Below are positions 32,926-44,665 of a stretch of DNA of 64,000 bases, piece by piece (within the stretch, counting starts at the first letter, position 1; each line of letters begins with the position of its first letter). A program made the translations under genes and the position numbers. Under the pieces are notes generated by a model. It was not told the origin of the DNA. It saw nothing but the letters and a program-made list of their open reading frames with translations, and ran no database searches. This DNA is from Typha latifolia (taxonomy: Eukaryota; Streptophyta; Magnoliopsida; Poales; Typhaceae): positions 6,334,001 through 6,398,000 of the forward strand of contig CM034108.1 in assembly GCA_019914945.1 (NCBI GenBank). Direction: 5' to 3'.

Positions 32926-34044
32926 AAGGAACCAAACTAGAAATCTAGAAGCATATATAAATGTATAAACAATGACTTCTAATATATGAATCACCGGCTT
33001 AACGTGACTTGTAAATTTACCAATATAAAATTGACTCCCACAAATTAAGAGTGACTTACGACAACTTATTCATATGCAAACGAATAAGTATTTCACTATA
33101 ATTTTTTTTTCAATTTTAATAGCAGAAATATATGCAAGCTTGTAGGCTGTATTGGAAGCAACTCTAGGGGTGAAAATGGGTCGGATTTACTCCGACCCCA
33201 CCCGTTATCCAACCTGATTCGGATCGGATTCAAATAAAAAATTTCTATCCGATTCGGATACTGATAGAATTTTTGAAAATAATTTGGGTACAGATTCAAA
33301 TACGGGTCGGATATATTTTTTGGATTCAAATACGGATATCGGATATCCGTTTACCCGCATATTTTTTTAAATGATTTACAGTTTCTAGTTTGCTTATTTA
33401 AATAGTAAATATTAATATTATTACTAATAATATATTATATATTATTTATAAAGATTAATTTCACTAATTTTATATATTTTATAAAGCATGTGTAAAACTC
33501 TTAATAATTTTATATTATAATTATTTTAAATTCAATCAATATCCGTTTAAGATCCGATCCTCTATCCGAAAATTATTCGTATCGTTTAGTTAAGATATGA
33601 TTTTAAATTTTGCTATCCGACCAATATCCATATCCGAATCCATATTCGGACTAAAAATATGTATCCGGATATGGATTGAGCATTATCCGATCCGTATCCG
33701 ATCAGTTTTCACCCCTAAGCAACTCACATCTTAACCTATCTTAGTTTTAGATAAATTTCAATATTATTTAGTCCCTAAAGACTGGCGTAATGTTTGAGTT
33801 GCAAACTGAGCAAATTAAGAATGATGGGAATTAAGAATGACTTACAACAATGACTTATTCTTATATGGATATGTATTTAATAATAAGTCAGTTTTTAATA
33901 TTAATACAACAAAAAGGCAAGCTGGCAGGATGGTGTTGACGTCCCGCCGTGATCGAACGAGAATGGATAATGAGAGTCGTGCCGTATATGTTTTGGATTA
34001 ATCTTGTGAGGAATTAGCGGTACAAAAGAATAGGGAAATTTTAT
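32926..34044 (-). repeat. Copy (ii) of the PP2 5' flank, reversed, with MITE
   Basis: Reverse complement of about 41930-42392 upstream of the PP2 gene. Read on the reverse strand it leads towards the broken PP2 copy at 26108, interrupted by element B. A hAT MITE occupies 33165-33717. Confidence 0.85.
33165..33717. mobile_element. hAT-type MITE
   Basis: Perfect 12-bp terminal inverted repeats TAGGGGTGAAAA / TTTTCACCCCTA, flanked by the perfect 8-bp TSD AGCAACTC (33157-33164, 33718-33725). 553 bp, no coding capacity, interior rich in GGATCGGAT / ATCCGATCC words that extend the terminal similarity. The empty site is visible at 23085-23110 and 42165-42190. Confidence 0.93.
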
Positions 34045-34589
34045 ACACCGCCCTAGGAGATAAGATATTTTGCAGGCTATCATTAATAATAATGTGGAAA
34101 ATAAAACGTCAATAAGACAATCACAAAGACATTTAACTTTATGCGAAAAAGCCCCTAAACCAAGGTAAAATGATTAACAGATTCTGTCCAAGATCAAACC
34201 AATAACTAAAATAACTTTAGCAATTACAAGATTGACATACAAATTATCCGATGATCATCATGACACATGCTCACTTGAACTAGCAATGTACTTCTTGCGT
34301 GATTGGCTCCTTAGTTCCTTAGTGACCCTCAAGATTGATGGATCTTAAGAAACCAATTGACCAGCTTTGGTTGCGAACTCCGGTAATATCCTGTAAAAAA
34401 AAATTATAATGTGGAAATAAAGCCTAGGCTGTTGGAAAATATATTAGATTTATGATGTTGATGCACGAGAGTAGTAGTCTATGTCTTGGATTAATCCTGT
34501 GAGAAATTTGAGGTGAATGCCATAAGAATTAAACATATATTGTATATTTCTCCCTAGCGAGAAAATATTATTATTGTAATAATAGAGAT
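34045..34589 (-). repeat. 545-bp repeat, copy 1 (with 39132-39676)
   Basis: Same length and direction as 39132-39676; I count three base differences. Read on the reverse strand it contains a sequence related to the PP2 5' flank (34440-34589), a strong splice-acceptor-like site and an exon-like segment (34258-34390). Confidence 0.92.
34258..34390 (-). pseudogene. Exon-like fragment of an unidentified host gene
   Basis: Reverse strand: a T-run and ACAG acceptor ending at 34391, then a reading ILPEFATKAGQLVS, one TAA, DPSILRVTKELRSQSRKKYI, then ASSSEHVS and a double TGA. Looks like a terminal exon with 3' UTR. One internal stop (possibly a former Glu codon) makes it a relic. The copy at 39345-39477 has the same stop. 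Gene not recognised. Confidence 0.35.
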
Positions 34590-34605
34590 GTTACACCGAC
34601 TAAAG

Positions 34606-36121
34606 TGTAACGCCCTCGCCCGGCACGGGCACGTGCACGCCCATGCGCCCACATGGCACGAGCGGCTCATGCGATAGGACAGGCAGGGCCCGTCATGCAA
34701 AGATACACTCCTGTGCATATATAATCGTGACATCATTAAATAATACCTACTAACATATCCGTGCTCACGTAATCCAAAACCAAATAAATTATACTAACAA
34801 CCAAATAAACCTGCTAACATATGAATATTTAAATCCATAATAATATACACTAGACCACTACATAATCTAGCAGGACCCACACAAGCCATGACAAGCCATC
34901 AAGAAACAACTAAACAACTAATACATGAGTACACTATAATCTGACCTATATTATACAAATCATCGTCTATACAATGAAATACAAATATCAAATAATGGTA
35001 CAACTCAATATCTGGTTAAACTATCTTCTGTACCATCTAATGTCTATAACTTACCTCATATTTGCTCTAAAATATCTCATCAATATATCTTAAGTCGGTA
35101 TCATGTATCATAATATCGGTGAGGGTTAGAAAAGAAATAAAGAGAGAGTCATGAGTAAAAGACTCAGTGAATAAACCTTACTTCGAATTAGTGATATTAA
35201 ATAGAGAGTAAATCATGTACTAGATAATATGAATAAAAAAGAGCATCATGTCATGAATGAGTATATGAATGTTCCTCAATAATACATAAATGAAAAGTAT
35301 ATAATATGTCATAACTAATAAAATATATAATCATCGACAATGAATAAATAAATTTTCATGTCATACTATTATCATAATTCTCTCTCAAATATGACACATG
35401 ATGAATGTCGACCATGACGATACTATGATATCAAATGCAACCATATATAATGTATATTATCCACTCGATAATCAGGTAATCATATGATAATGAAATCATA
35501 TATATTTTTCAACATCTCAGTCATCAATGTCAGCTCTATATGTCATCATCATACTAGACCACTATGCACAGTCAACACCCGGTACCCAGTCTCAACATCA
35601 TGCCTGAATGCTTAGAACATACTCTGTCACCTGCAAGGAGTATCTCAAATATAACCATACTCTGCCACCCGCTAGGGTATCAACATCCATCCAGATCGGG
35701 CACCTATCTAGCTAATAGAAACCTCGTGAGGACAACTTGCCACATATGCCGTAGTGAACGACATGTGTTTGAATGTCTGCTGCGCACACAAACTAACGAC
35801 CTCGGACGTAAGGCCATAGGATCGTGACTATGTCGAGCGATCAATCATCCACCAAGTGCGTCCTAACCCTCGTTCCCACTCGAGTATCCTCACGCTTTTT
35901 ATCAACTATCATATCAATCACATTCCATGTTGTCCTTCTAAATGATAGATCATATGCATATATCCAGTACGATAAAATATCAATTCATAAGAGGAATTTA
36001 GGTGGAACAGGAATGAAGAGAAAAATGATGCAATATAGTCTCCCACCACTTAGTCAACACATGCATACTCATGCTAATCTATGACATGCATAATTATGCT
36101 ACAGATCGATTGGACATAATG
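34606..36121 (-). mobile_element. P2: partial P-family long LTR, reversed
   Basis: Starts TGTAACGCCCTCG (the reversed 3' end of P) and is colinear with P5 (49554-51010) until 36121, where the G2 LTR begins. Includes the ACCCGGTACC block near 35575 and several CTGCCACCCGC-type words. The other end is missing. Confidence 0.8.
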
Positions 36122-36832
36122 TTAAGATTTGGAACCAAAGATACGCTATGCAACTATTCCTTCAAGTTCTGGATGTATTATAGGAATCAGTCCGTGCAAC
36201 CGTGAGAAGATATTCTTCAAATATTCTCCAGTAGTCAGAAAATTACGGAACCAATTCGGTTAGATCCATACTTCCTGATCTACAGCCCTTTGCAAATTCG
36301 AACTGTAGCAGGGACAAAAATATGGAATAACATGGGTGAGGGTGGTGGTGATGGGTGGAGTGGATGTTAGGATTATGGATGGATATGGAGATGAAGATGG
36401 ATTGTGGATGTGATGTCGGAATATAGATGAAGGGAACGAAGTTGTCGAGATTCCAAAGAAAAGGGGTGGCTTGACAGTCGAGGGAGATTAGAAGTTAGGA
36501 GAAACCTTGCCAAAGGTTGAGGGGAAGGATGGTAAAGAGGGAGGAGTGCGATTAAGGTACATAGATGATAGAGAGGCAAAAAAATCAATATTTCAATAGC
36601 ATAATAAAGTTGGCTACCATCCACGTATATGTAGAGGCTAGCCAACAGGTCCTAAAATAATATGAAACCCTAATTCTAGAACTTTCCCGTCGATCACGTT
36701 CGAACGCACCAAAAGATGTTCTCTATATGTGCGAACGCGATGCAAGCGACCCCACCTGCATTCAAACGCAACCTAGAGAAATTTTATTTTAATGAAAATA
36801 AACACCTAATGCAATAAGAAAAGATCCCTACG
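36122..36832 (-). repeat. 3' LTR of gypsy element G2
   Basis: Left edge TGTTAAGATTTGG (reversed LTR end), right edge directly at the reversed PPT. 711 bp. Shares its inner part with 10957-11181 and 11820-12032. A reduced TTCGAAC cluster lies at 36695-36775. Confidence 0.8.
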
Positions 36833-36845
36833 CTTCCCCCATCTT
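36833..36845 (-). promoter_or_regulatory. Polypurine tract of G2
   Basis: Reverse strand reads AAGATGGGGGAAG immediately before the LTR. Confidence 0.75.
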
Positions 36846-37990
36846 ACCCTCAAGGTGAAAAGTCAAGGAAATGCTCCAAGATATTAGTCTCCAACTCCCA
36901 TGTCACCTCATCCGATAGCTTGCCAAGCCACTCAACTAAAATCTTCATCTCCAATCTGGTTCCATGTCGTCGTCGACATTTAGCAAGTACACGAACTGAC
37001 TCTACGATCTCTATCTCCTCTAATGCCTCCGGTAGAACTGATCCAATAATCTCATGATCTCCAATGAGCTCTCTCAACAATGAAACATAAAAAATATGAT
37101 GCACTCTCGACCCCTCCGGCAACTAAACGATATGCAACTGGACCAATACGTTTCAACACCCAAAACGGACCAAAGTAGCGATGTGCTAACTTTTGATTTC
37201 GCATCGGACGGAAGGTCACCTGTCGATACGGTTGCACCCTCACAACCACCCAACTACCGATGTCAAACTTCTGCTCCCTATGGCTATGATCATAAACTTG
37301 CTTCATGCAGTTTTGAGCATGTTTAAAATGAGCATGCAACCTCCTTAATGTGGCGTCTCTATCCATCAAAGCTAAGTCCACGTCTGTACGATCTGTAGAA
37401 GCCACTGGATCATAAGTGCGTTGTTGTCAGAGCCATGCATCCATTCACCACTTTAAATGGAGTCATGCCAATGCTACTATGGTAGGCGTTGTTGTAAGAC
37501 CACTCTGCCCACAGTAAGAACTCCAACCACCGTCTCGGCATCTCTCCAACAAAGCACCTCAAGTACTGCTCAATGCCTCGATTGACCACGTCGGTTTGGC
37601 CTTCTGTCTGTGTATGGTTGGCTGAACTGAAGTTCAATCAAGTCCCCTGCAATATAAAAAACTCAGTCCAAAAGTCACTCATAAATACACGATCATGATC
37701 TGAGACAATCGTGGGTGGCATGCCATTTAACTGAGCAACATCTCTAACAAAAATTTCAGCCACTGAATTGGCTAAAAACGGATGTGACAATGCCAAAAAA
37801 TGTTCATATTTGCTCAATCTATCAACCGCCACAAAAATAACAGAATAACCACGAACTAACGGAAGACCCTCTATGAAATCTATAGAAATTTCTTCCCAAA
37901 CGCGGTCCGGTATTGGTAAAGGTTGTAGTAATCCGGCCAATTTCAATGTGGTTGCCTTAGCCCTTTGACAGACTTCGCAAGCACGGATAA
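36846..37990 (-). pseudogene. Gypsy integrase with chromodomain (G2)
   Basis: Reverse strand: core MKLAGLLQPLPIPDRVWEEI, ISIDFIEGLPLVRGYSVIFV (first Asp), TIVSDHDRVFMSDFW (second Asp), then QTEGQTDVVNRGIEQYLRCF, where the usual catalytic Glu before VVNR is Asp. Then TPFKVVNG, YRQVTFRPMRNQKLAHRYFG, and the chromodomain ILVEWLGKLSDEVTWELETN near 36880-36940. Frames change at 37640 and 37410. Chromovirus lineage. Confidence 0.88.
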
Positions 37991-38738
37991 AACTCTAAGA
38001 TATCCTCCTATAAATCCTCAAGACACCCTCATGACTAGCATCTGGAGTATGATGGAAGTGCTCCAACAATTTCTGCCGCAATCCATCATTTGTAGGCACT
38101 CGAATGCATCCGCTATCCAATAGCAAACCGCCTTGATTTTCCAACTCTAGATGGCGCTTTGGATCATCCATCACCTCCTTCAACAATCTCAAGATATCTA
38201 GGTCATATGTACATGCATACCTCAGCTCGTCAAGGAAGGGAAAGGTAGGAAAAGAATAGGCTGCAAGCTCGGCGGTATCCGGTTGACGTAATAGTGCATC
38301 CCCCGCTCTATTTTCTGTTCCCTTCTTGTATTGTATTTTATAATCATACCCCAACAATTTTGTGATCCATCACTGCTGTGCCGGAGTGTGTATGCGATGT
38401 CCCATAAAGTATGGAAGGCTCATTTGATCAGTTCGGATAATGAATCGTCTACCGATCAAATAAGGCCTCTACTTAGTTACCGCATGCAAAATTGCAAACA
38501 TCTTTCTCTCATAAGTCGATAATTGTTAAGATTTTTGTGACAAAGCCTTACTAAGAAAGGCTATAGGACGTCCTCCTTGCATTAGTACAGCTCCTATGCC
38601 AACACCCGACGCATCACATTCTACAATGAACTCTTTGGTAAATTCCGATAGCACTAAAATGGGTGCCGTCGTCATTGCTGTTTTTAATTTTTCAAAGGTT
38701 GAAGTGGCTTCATCCGTCCATCTAAAAGAGTCTTTTTT
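37991..38738 (-). pseudogene. Gypsy RNase H and integrase zinc-binding region (G2)
   Basis: Reverse strand: LGYDYKIQYKKGTENRAGDA, LLRQPDTAELAAYS and GLRQKLLEHFHHTPDASHEG in one open frame 37995-38357; the RNase H start (CDASGVGIGAVLMQ-like) near 38580-38640 in another. Homologous to G1 over the whole region. Confidence 0.85.
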
Positions 38739-39131
38739 CTACAAATAACTGAGAGAAGAAACGATATTGCCATATCCGGCGATGAAGCGTCGATAATATC
38801 CGGTCAGCCCAAAAATCCTCTCAATCCGGTGGTAGTAGTAGGAATAGGCCAAGCGGTCATACATGCTACACAATCGGCTGAAATGATGTGGCCTAAATAC
38901 TCCACTTGTGGTACTCGCAATAGACACTTGGACTTCTTGATCTTCAATTGGTTTTGCTTCAACAAATTTAGCACATCCTTCAAATGCCGCCAATGTTCTA
39001 ATTCAGTCATACTATACACCAAAATGTCGTCAAAAAATACCAAGACATACCGTCGTAAGAGAGGCTGAAATATATCATTCATGAGCCCTTGAAAGGTAGC
39101 TGGAGCATTAGTGAGACCAAAGGGCATCATG
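38739..39131 (-). pseudogene. Gypsy reverse transcriptase fragment (G2)
   Basis: Open for about 108 codons on the reverse strand: MMPFGLTNAPATFQGLMNDI, catalytic YVLVFFDDILVYS, LNLLKQNQLKIKKSKCLLRV, VEYLGHIISAD, PIPTTTTGLRGFLG. Begins abruptly at 39131, where the second 545-bp repeat starts; the upstream pol and gag are missing. Confidence 0.88.
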
Positions 39132-39676
39132 ACACCGCCCTAAGAGATAAGATATTTTGCAGGCTATCATTAATAATAATGTGGAAAATAAAACGTCAAT
39201 AAGACAATCACAAAGACATTTAACTTTATGCGAAAAAGCCCCTAAACCAAGGTAAAATGATTAACAGATTCTGTCCAAGATCAAACCAATAACTAAAATA
39301 ACTTTAGCAATTACAAGATTGACATACAAATTATCCGACGATCATCATGACACATGCTCACTTGAACTAGCAATGTACTTCTTGCGTGATTGGCTCCTTA
39401 GTTCCTTAGTGACCCTCAAGATTGATGGATCTTAAGAAACCAATTGACCAGCTTTGGTTGCGAACTCCGGTAATATCCTGTAAAAAAAAATTATAATGCG
39501 GAAATAAAGCCTAGGCTGTTGGAAAATATATTAGATTTATGATGTTGATGCACGAGAGTAGTAGTCTATGTCTTGGATTAATCCTGTGAGAAATTTGAGG
39601 TGAATGCCATAAGAATTAAACATATATTGTATATTTCTCCCTAGCGAGAAAATATTATTATTGTAATAATAGAGAT
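39132..39676 (-). repeat. 545-bp repeat, copy 2
   Basis: See 34045-34589. It abuts G2 RT on the left and a gypsy LTR fragment on the right. The exon-like segment lies at 39345-39477. Confidence 0.92.
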
Positions 39677-39950
39677 AGAGTTTGAATCTGAAGAATCTTG
39701 ATTACGGAAGTTGTAGATCAGGACGTCTTCAATCTTCTCTAAGTGGTTTCGTAATATTTAGCCATCTGTGGAATATCCTTTGGATAATTTCCCAAAACTG
39801 CGCATAGCTGAACTAGTTAACCAATAAATTATAACCTAATAAGACTCTAATTAAAGCAAATAAGCAGATAAGATAACTATACTCAATCCATTGAGCGCAA
39901 CCTCCCCTTGATATGATCTGATCTGACCCGATTCGCATCAAGGGTCTGAC
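39677..39950 (-). mobile_element. Gypsy LTR start fragment, reversed
   Basis: Ends (reversed LTR start) TGATGCGAATCGG at about 39950 and shares the CTCAATGGATTGAG block with 11215-11230 and 54375-54390. Confidence 0.7.
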
Positions 39951-40089
39951 TTGATTGAAGTTTTCTTAATTCACTACAAGTAGTGAAATCTCTCTTCTTG
40001 GTCTTTGCCATTATATTTATTCAAATTATTTGCACAAATCATAATAACATAATATTTCAAACATCCAGCAGGTATTTAAGTGTACAACA

Positions 40090-41030
40090 CACAAAATATA
40101 TGTATAATTTTGCTAATTAAAATCCAAATAACAAGTATAAATATTGTCAATAAACTATAAAACCAAAATAACAACTTCAAAACCAAAATAATAAGGTTGA
40201 ATGTTATCAATAAATTGTGAATTAAAAATAACAAGGACGAATGTTGTCAATGGACGAATTTTGTCAATAAACTATGAAACCTAAATAACAATAAGGACGA
40301 AGTTTGTCAATAAATTACGAAACCTAAATAACAACAAGGAGGAATTTTGTCAATAAATTGCGAAACCTAAATAACAACAAGGATGAAATTTGTTAATAAA
40401 CTACGAAATCTAAATAACAACAAGGACGAATTTTGTCAATAAACTACGAAATATAAATAACAACAAAGATAAATTTTTAGCAATAAACAACGAAATCTAA
40501 ATAACAATAAGGATAAATTTTGTTAATAAACTGTGAAATCAAAATAACAACAATGACAAATTTTGTCAATAAAGTATGAAACCTAATTAACAAGGACGAA
40601 TTTTGTCAATAAACTACGAAACCTAAATAACAACATTTACAAATTTAGTCAATAAACTATGAAACCTAATTAACATGGATGAATTTTGTCAATAAATTAC
40701 GAAACCTAAATAACAAAAATGACAAATTTTGTCAAGAAACTACGAAACCTAATTAACAACAAGGACAAATTTTACTAATAAACTACAAAACCTAATTAAT
40801 AGCTAGGACAAATTTTGTTAATAAACTGCTAAACCAAAATAACAAGCTCAAATTTTGTTAATACTACGAAACCTAATTGACAATAAGCACAAATTTTGTT
40901 AATAAACTACAAAACCTATATAACAATAAGGATGAATTTTATCAATAAACTATGAAACCTAATTAACATTTGTCAATAAACTGCGAAATAAAAATAACAA
41001 GGACGAATTTTGTAAATAAACTTTGGTAAA
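40090..41030. repeat. 43-bp minisatellite
   Basis: About 20 degenerate copies of a unit around TTTTGTCAATAAACTACGAAA, then CCTAAATAACAACAAGGACG. Anchors at 40263, 40305 and 40349 give 42-44 bp spacing; later copies are shortened or degenerate. No coding potential. Confidence 0.9.
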
Positions 41031-41218
41031 TTAATTAAGAAAGCAACATCAACATTACATCACAACTATTCATATCTTCTCCTATTCCCTAAAAAAGTGG
41101 TAGTCCCATAAAATTATGAGGGCTTTCTCAATAAATGGCCTCACAAATCTTAACTACAGAATACGGACAAAAACAAAGAACTCCGACAATAATTTAAGAG
41201 AAAATTTTTAAACAATAA

Positions 41219-42473
41219 CCTCAATGGTACTAGTCGAAAATACATAGCGAAAAATCTTGCTTGCTTATCGGTGATGAAGAATACCTTTAAAGGGAACCTT
41301 AGACATGATTTTGGGGAAGGACATGCTCGATGAAGCTAAAACCTTAGAGTAGAAGAAGACGATGGCTACGATGGATATCCCCTAGCAAAACTTTTTTTCG
41401 TTCTTCAAGTACGAAAGAACATAATAAAAATATTACTTTTTTATTTTAAGTCAAAAATTGGGATTCTACAACAGGGCAGCAGTACTCGAGTACAAGAAGG
41501 GCAAACTTGGAAGAAAAATAAGAAAGAAACCTCAAGTGCAAAAGAAACCGAAAATGACCCTGCCAAATTGAAAACTAAGTGGGTTTTCGATGCAAATAAC
41601 CCTAAAAATAATTAGCAGCAGCATATGAAATAGAAGATGAATAAGATGAGTACGAGTCATTTCTCAATCTCTTATAGTGCCCCGTCAATATTTAATGAGG
41701 CACCAAATGACAGAAAGGGCAAAGTTAGAAGAAAAGTAAGAAAAAATTCTCAAGTGCAAGAGAAACCAAAAATGACCCTAACTCGCCAAATCGAAAACAA
41801 AGTGGGTTAAGATGCAAATAACCCCTATTATTACAATAATAATATTTGCCTACTAGTTAGATATACATAATATATGTTTAATTCTTACGGCATTCACCTC
41901 TAAATTCTTAGAAGATTAATCCAAAACATATATGGTACTACTCTCAAACATCAACATCATCGTGCCAGCTTACAATTATCGTTGTATATATTAAAAAATG
42001 ACTATTATTATTAAATACATATCCATATAAGTAAGTCATTGTTGTAAGTCATTCTTAATGCCAATCATTCTTAATTCGTTAAGTTTGCAAGTCAAATATT
42101 ATGCCAGTCTTTAGGGACTAAATAATATTGAAATTTATCTCAAACTAAGATAGGATAAGATGTGAGTTGCTTCCAATACAGCCTACTAGCTTGCATATTT
42201 TCTGCTATTAAAATAAAAAAAATAAATTTATAACGAAATACATATGAATAAGTTGTTGTAAGTCATTCTTAATTTGTGCGAGTCATTCTTAAATTGGTAA
42301 ATTTACAAGTCATTCATTAAGCCAGTGATTCATATATTATAAGTCATTGTTTATACATTTATATATGCTTCTAGATTCCTTGTTTGGTTCCTTTATATAT
42401 GATTGTAAGCATGCATCTCAATGCATTCATCAAGTGCAGCAAAGTAAGCAAAGAAAGACAGAGAGAGTGAAAG
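41219..42473 (+). promoter_or_regulatory. 5' flank and promoter region of the PP2 gene, copy (iii)
   Basis: Upstream DNA of the intact PP2 gene, shared with 22113-23351 (+) and 32926-34044 (-). Candidate TATA box TTTATATAT at 42393-42400, about 75 bp before the ATG. Includes the 240-bp internal duplication and a GTAAGTCATTCTTAAT repeat at 42030-42310. Confidence 0.6.
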
Positions 42474-43240
42474 ATGGCAACTGAGGGTTCAAAATTGACA
42501 GCAATGGCAAGTTTATTTATTAGTGTTTTATGGATCAAATGCATGCATGCACTAGTGCTCATTTTCTACTCATAATCTTTAATATGTATAAAAACATTAT
42601 TTGCAGAGGGCTACTGATGGTGATGTTAGTTTTGGGAATGTTGCACGTAAAGATTTTATGTTGTACCCCAGAAATCTATCCATCGCATGGAGCGAGACGA
42701 AGCAGTACTGGACATGGACTTGGATCAAGTCTGATAGGTGCTTTACAAATTTTCTAGCATATAAATTTGTAGTGCCTATTTAATTCCATTAATTTTCAGT
42801 ACTGTAATCAATTATATATATATAGATATAAGAATGTCTGAGATACTCATTGAATTTACCTTAATTTGTGATTCAGGGAAAATATTTTGGTAGAAGTGCC
42901 TCGACTAGTGAAGGTGTGGTGGCTTGAGGCTACCGGGAGTTTTGATATGAGCGAGCTCATAGAAGGTACTAAGTACAGCGTCGTGTTCAAGGTGATGAAA
43001 AAGGATCCTTCAGAGGGTTGGAAGATCCCTGTGAACCTCACCCTCAACTTACCAAGCGAGATGCCATCCTCCACCACGGCTAGCCTCGATGAAATGCCAG
43101 TAGACATTTGGGCTGATCTTCATGTCGGTGACTTTGTTGCATTTGGAGCAGGGTTAATTAACTTCTCAATGCGCGAGACCACAAATACCAACCCTAAGAG
43201 TGGACTCATTATCAAGGGGGTGCAAATCAAGCCAATATAG
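42474..43240 (+). CDS. PP2-like (phloem protein 2 / Nictaba-type lectin) gene, three exons
   Basis: Proposed exons 42474-42506, 42607-42737, 42877-43240, giving 175 residues. Exon 1 encodes MATEGSKLTAM; the first intron would be GC-AG (ATG/GCAAGT...TTGCAG), since the nearest GT donor breaks the frame. Exon 2: FMLYPRNLSIAWSETKQYWT; exon 3: VPRLVKVWWLEATGSFDMSE, YSVVFKVMKKD, VGDFVAFGAG, ending GLIIKGVQIKPI. Family knowledge: short PP2-A proteins are GlcNAc-oligomer-binding lectins of phloem or cytosol; no signal peptide here, which fits. All frames are open and splice sites plausible, so likely functional. Exon 1 is the least certain. Confidence 0.85.
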
Positions 43241-43820
43241 ATACATCATCGCTACGATGAAATATTTGAACTACCCACGTCAGCCTTGATAATATTAAAA
43301 TAAAGTGGCGTGCTTTTGTATGCTCCGTGTGTTTAAATATGAGATCTCATGTGTGTAGTACTTTGTGTTGGTTATGTGTTAATAAAATCCATCGATGTTT
43401 TCCATCATATTGCATTGTTGATGATTAATTGTGTTGTATTACCTACCTATCTATGTCATTCTTTGCAATATCTTTAACAAATAGGGTTAGCCGCAAATAT
43501 AGCGCGTGATGAAACATCCAGGCTATCATATTTATTATCTATGTATCGACCGCAATAAGAATGAAACTAGAAAATGATTATAGAATAGAGTTGCAATATG
43601 TGGAAAATATGGTGGCTAGTTTAGATAAATTTAATTGTACATATCTTATTTAATTTTGAGACCGTTTTTTGTTACCTATAAGTTAAGGTAAATAAATTTA
43701 ACTTAACTTAACTCAATATTCCTTCCATTCAATTTCGTCATAAATAAAGAAGCCCAGCCACTTTATATATAGAGGTCGGGTACAATGAGTCCTACTCAGG
43801 CTAGCCCAAAATTCTTATAC
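43241..43820 (+). other. 3' flank of PP2 gene
   Basis: Polyadenylation signal AATAAA at 43381-43386. The first 250 bp match 25238-25534 on the reverse strand. Beyond 43500 it is AT-rich unique sequence up to the P3 TSD. Confidence 0.7.
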
Positions 43821-44439
43821 TATAACGCCCCCGCCGGCATAGGCACGTGCTCGCCCACGCGCGGCGCACGCGACAGGACGAATGGGGCCCGTCATGCACA
43901 GATACACTCCTTTGCACATGTAATCATGATATTATCAAATAATACTTGCTAATATATTCATACTCACATAATCCAACACCAAATGAATCATATTATCAAC
44001 CAAAAAAATATGTTAACATATGAATATCCAAGTCCACAATAATATACACTAGACCACTACCTAATCTGGCAGGACCCACACAGGCCACAACAAACCATCA
44101 AGATACAACTAAACAACTAATACACGAGTGTATTATAATTGGACATGTACTATACAAATCATCGTCTGATACAATAAAGTACAAATATAATAAATAATAA
44201 TACAACTCAATATCTGGTTAAACTAGCTTCTATACAACCTCACGTCTATAGCTCACCTCATCTTTTCTCTAAAATATCTCATTAGGATATCTCAAGTCGG
44301 TATCACGTACCATAATATCTGTGGGGTTAGAAAAGAAATAAAAAGAGTCATGAGCAAAACTTGATACTGTCACAATCATCCGTCTCAACTCCGAATATCA
44401 TCCACCATGCTAGACTATGGTACCTGGCTCCAAACTCGA

Positions 44440-44665
44440 TACTCATCATGCCACAAGTTCACAGCATACCTTGCCATACGCTAAGAGTATCTCTGTAAAT
44501 AAATTATACCCTGCCATATGCTAAGGGTATCTCAGAAGAAAGTAATCATACCCTGCCATACGCTAAGAGAATATCAATGATAGTTGTATCCTGTCATACG
44601 CTAAAAGTACAACCATCAACCATCACCATACTCTGCCATACGTTAAGAGTATGTCCAGTATTAGT
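44440..44665 (-). repeat. Short tandem repeats inside P3
   Basis: At least five copies of CTGCCATACGCTAAG-type sequence 40-55 bp apart, each followed by a GTATCTC or GTACAAC variant. Related single copies occur at 48620-48720 (P4) and 50560-50610 (P5). Confidence 0.75.

Noticed and set aside
34045..39676. The 545-bp repeats as the LTR pair of one retrotransposon
   Set aside because: No TG...CA ends, no PBS or PPT next to them, and the DNA between them is a mixture of two unrelated reversed elements.
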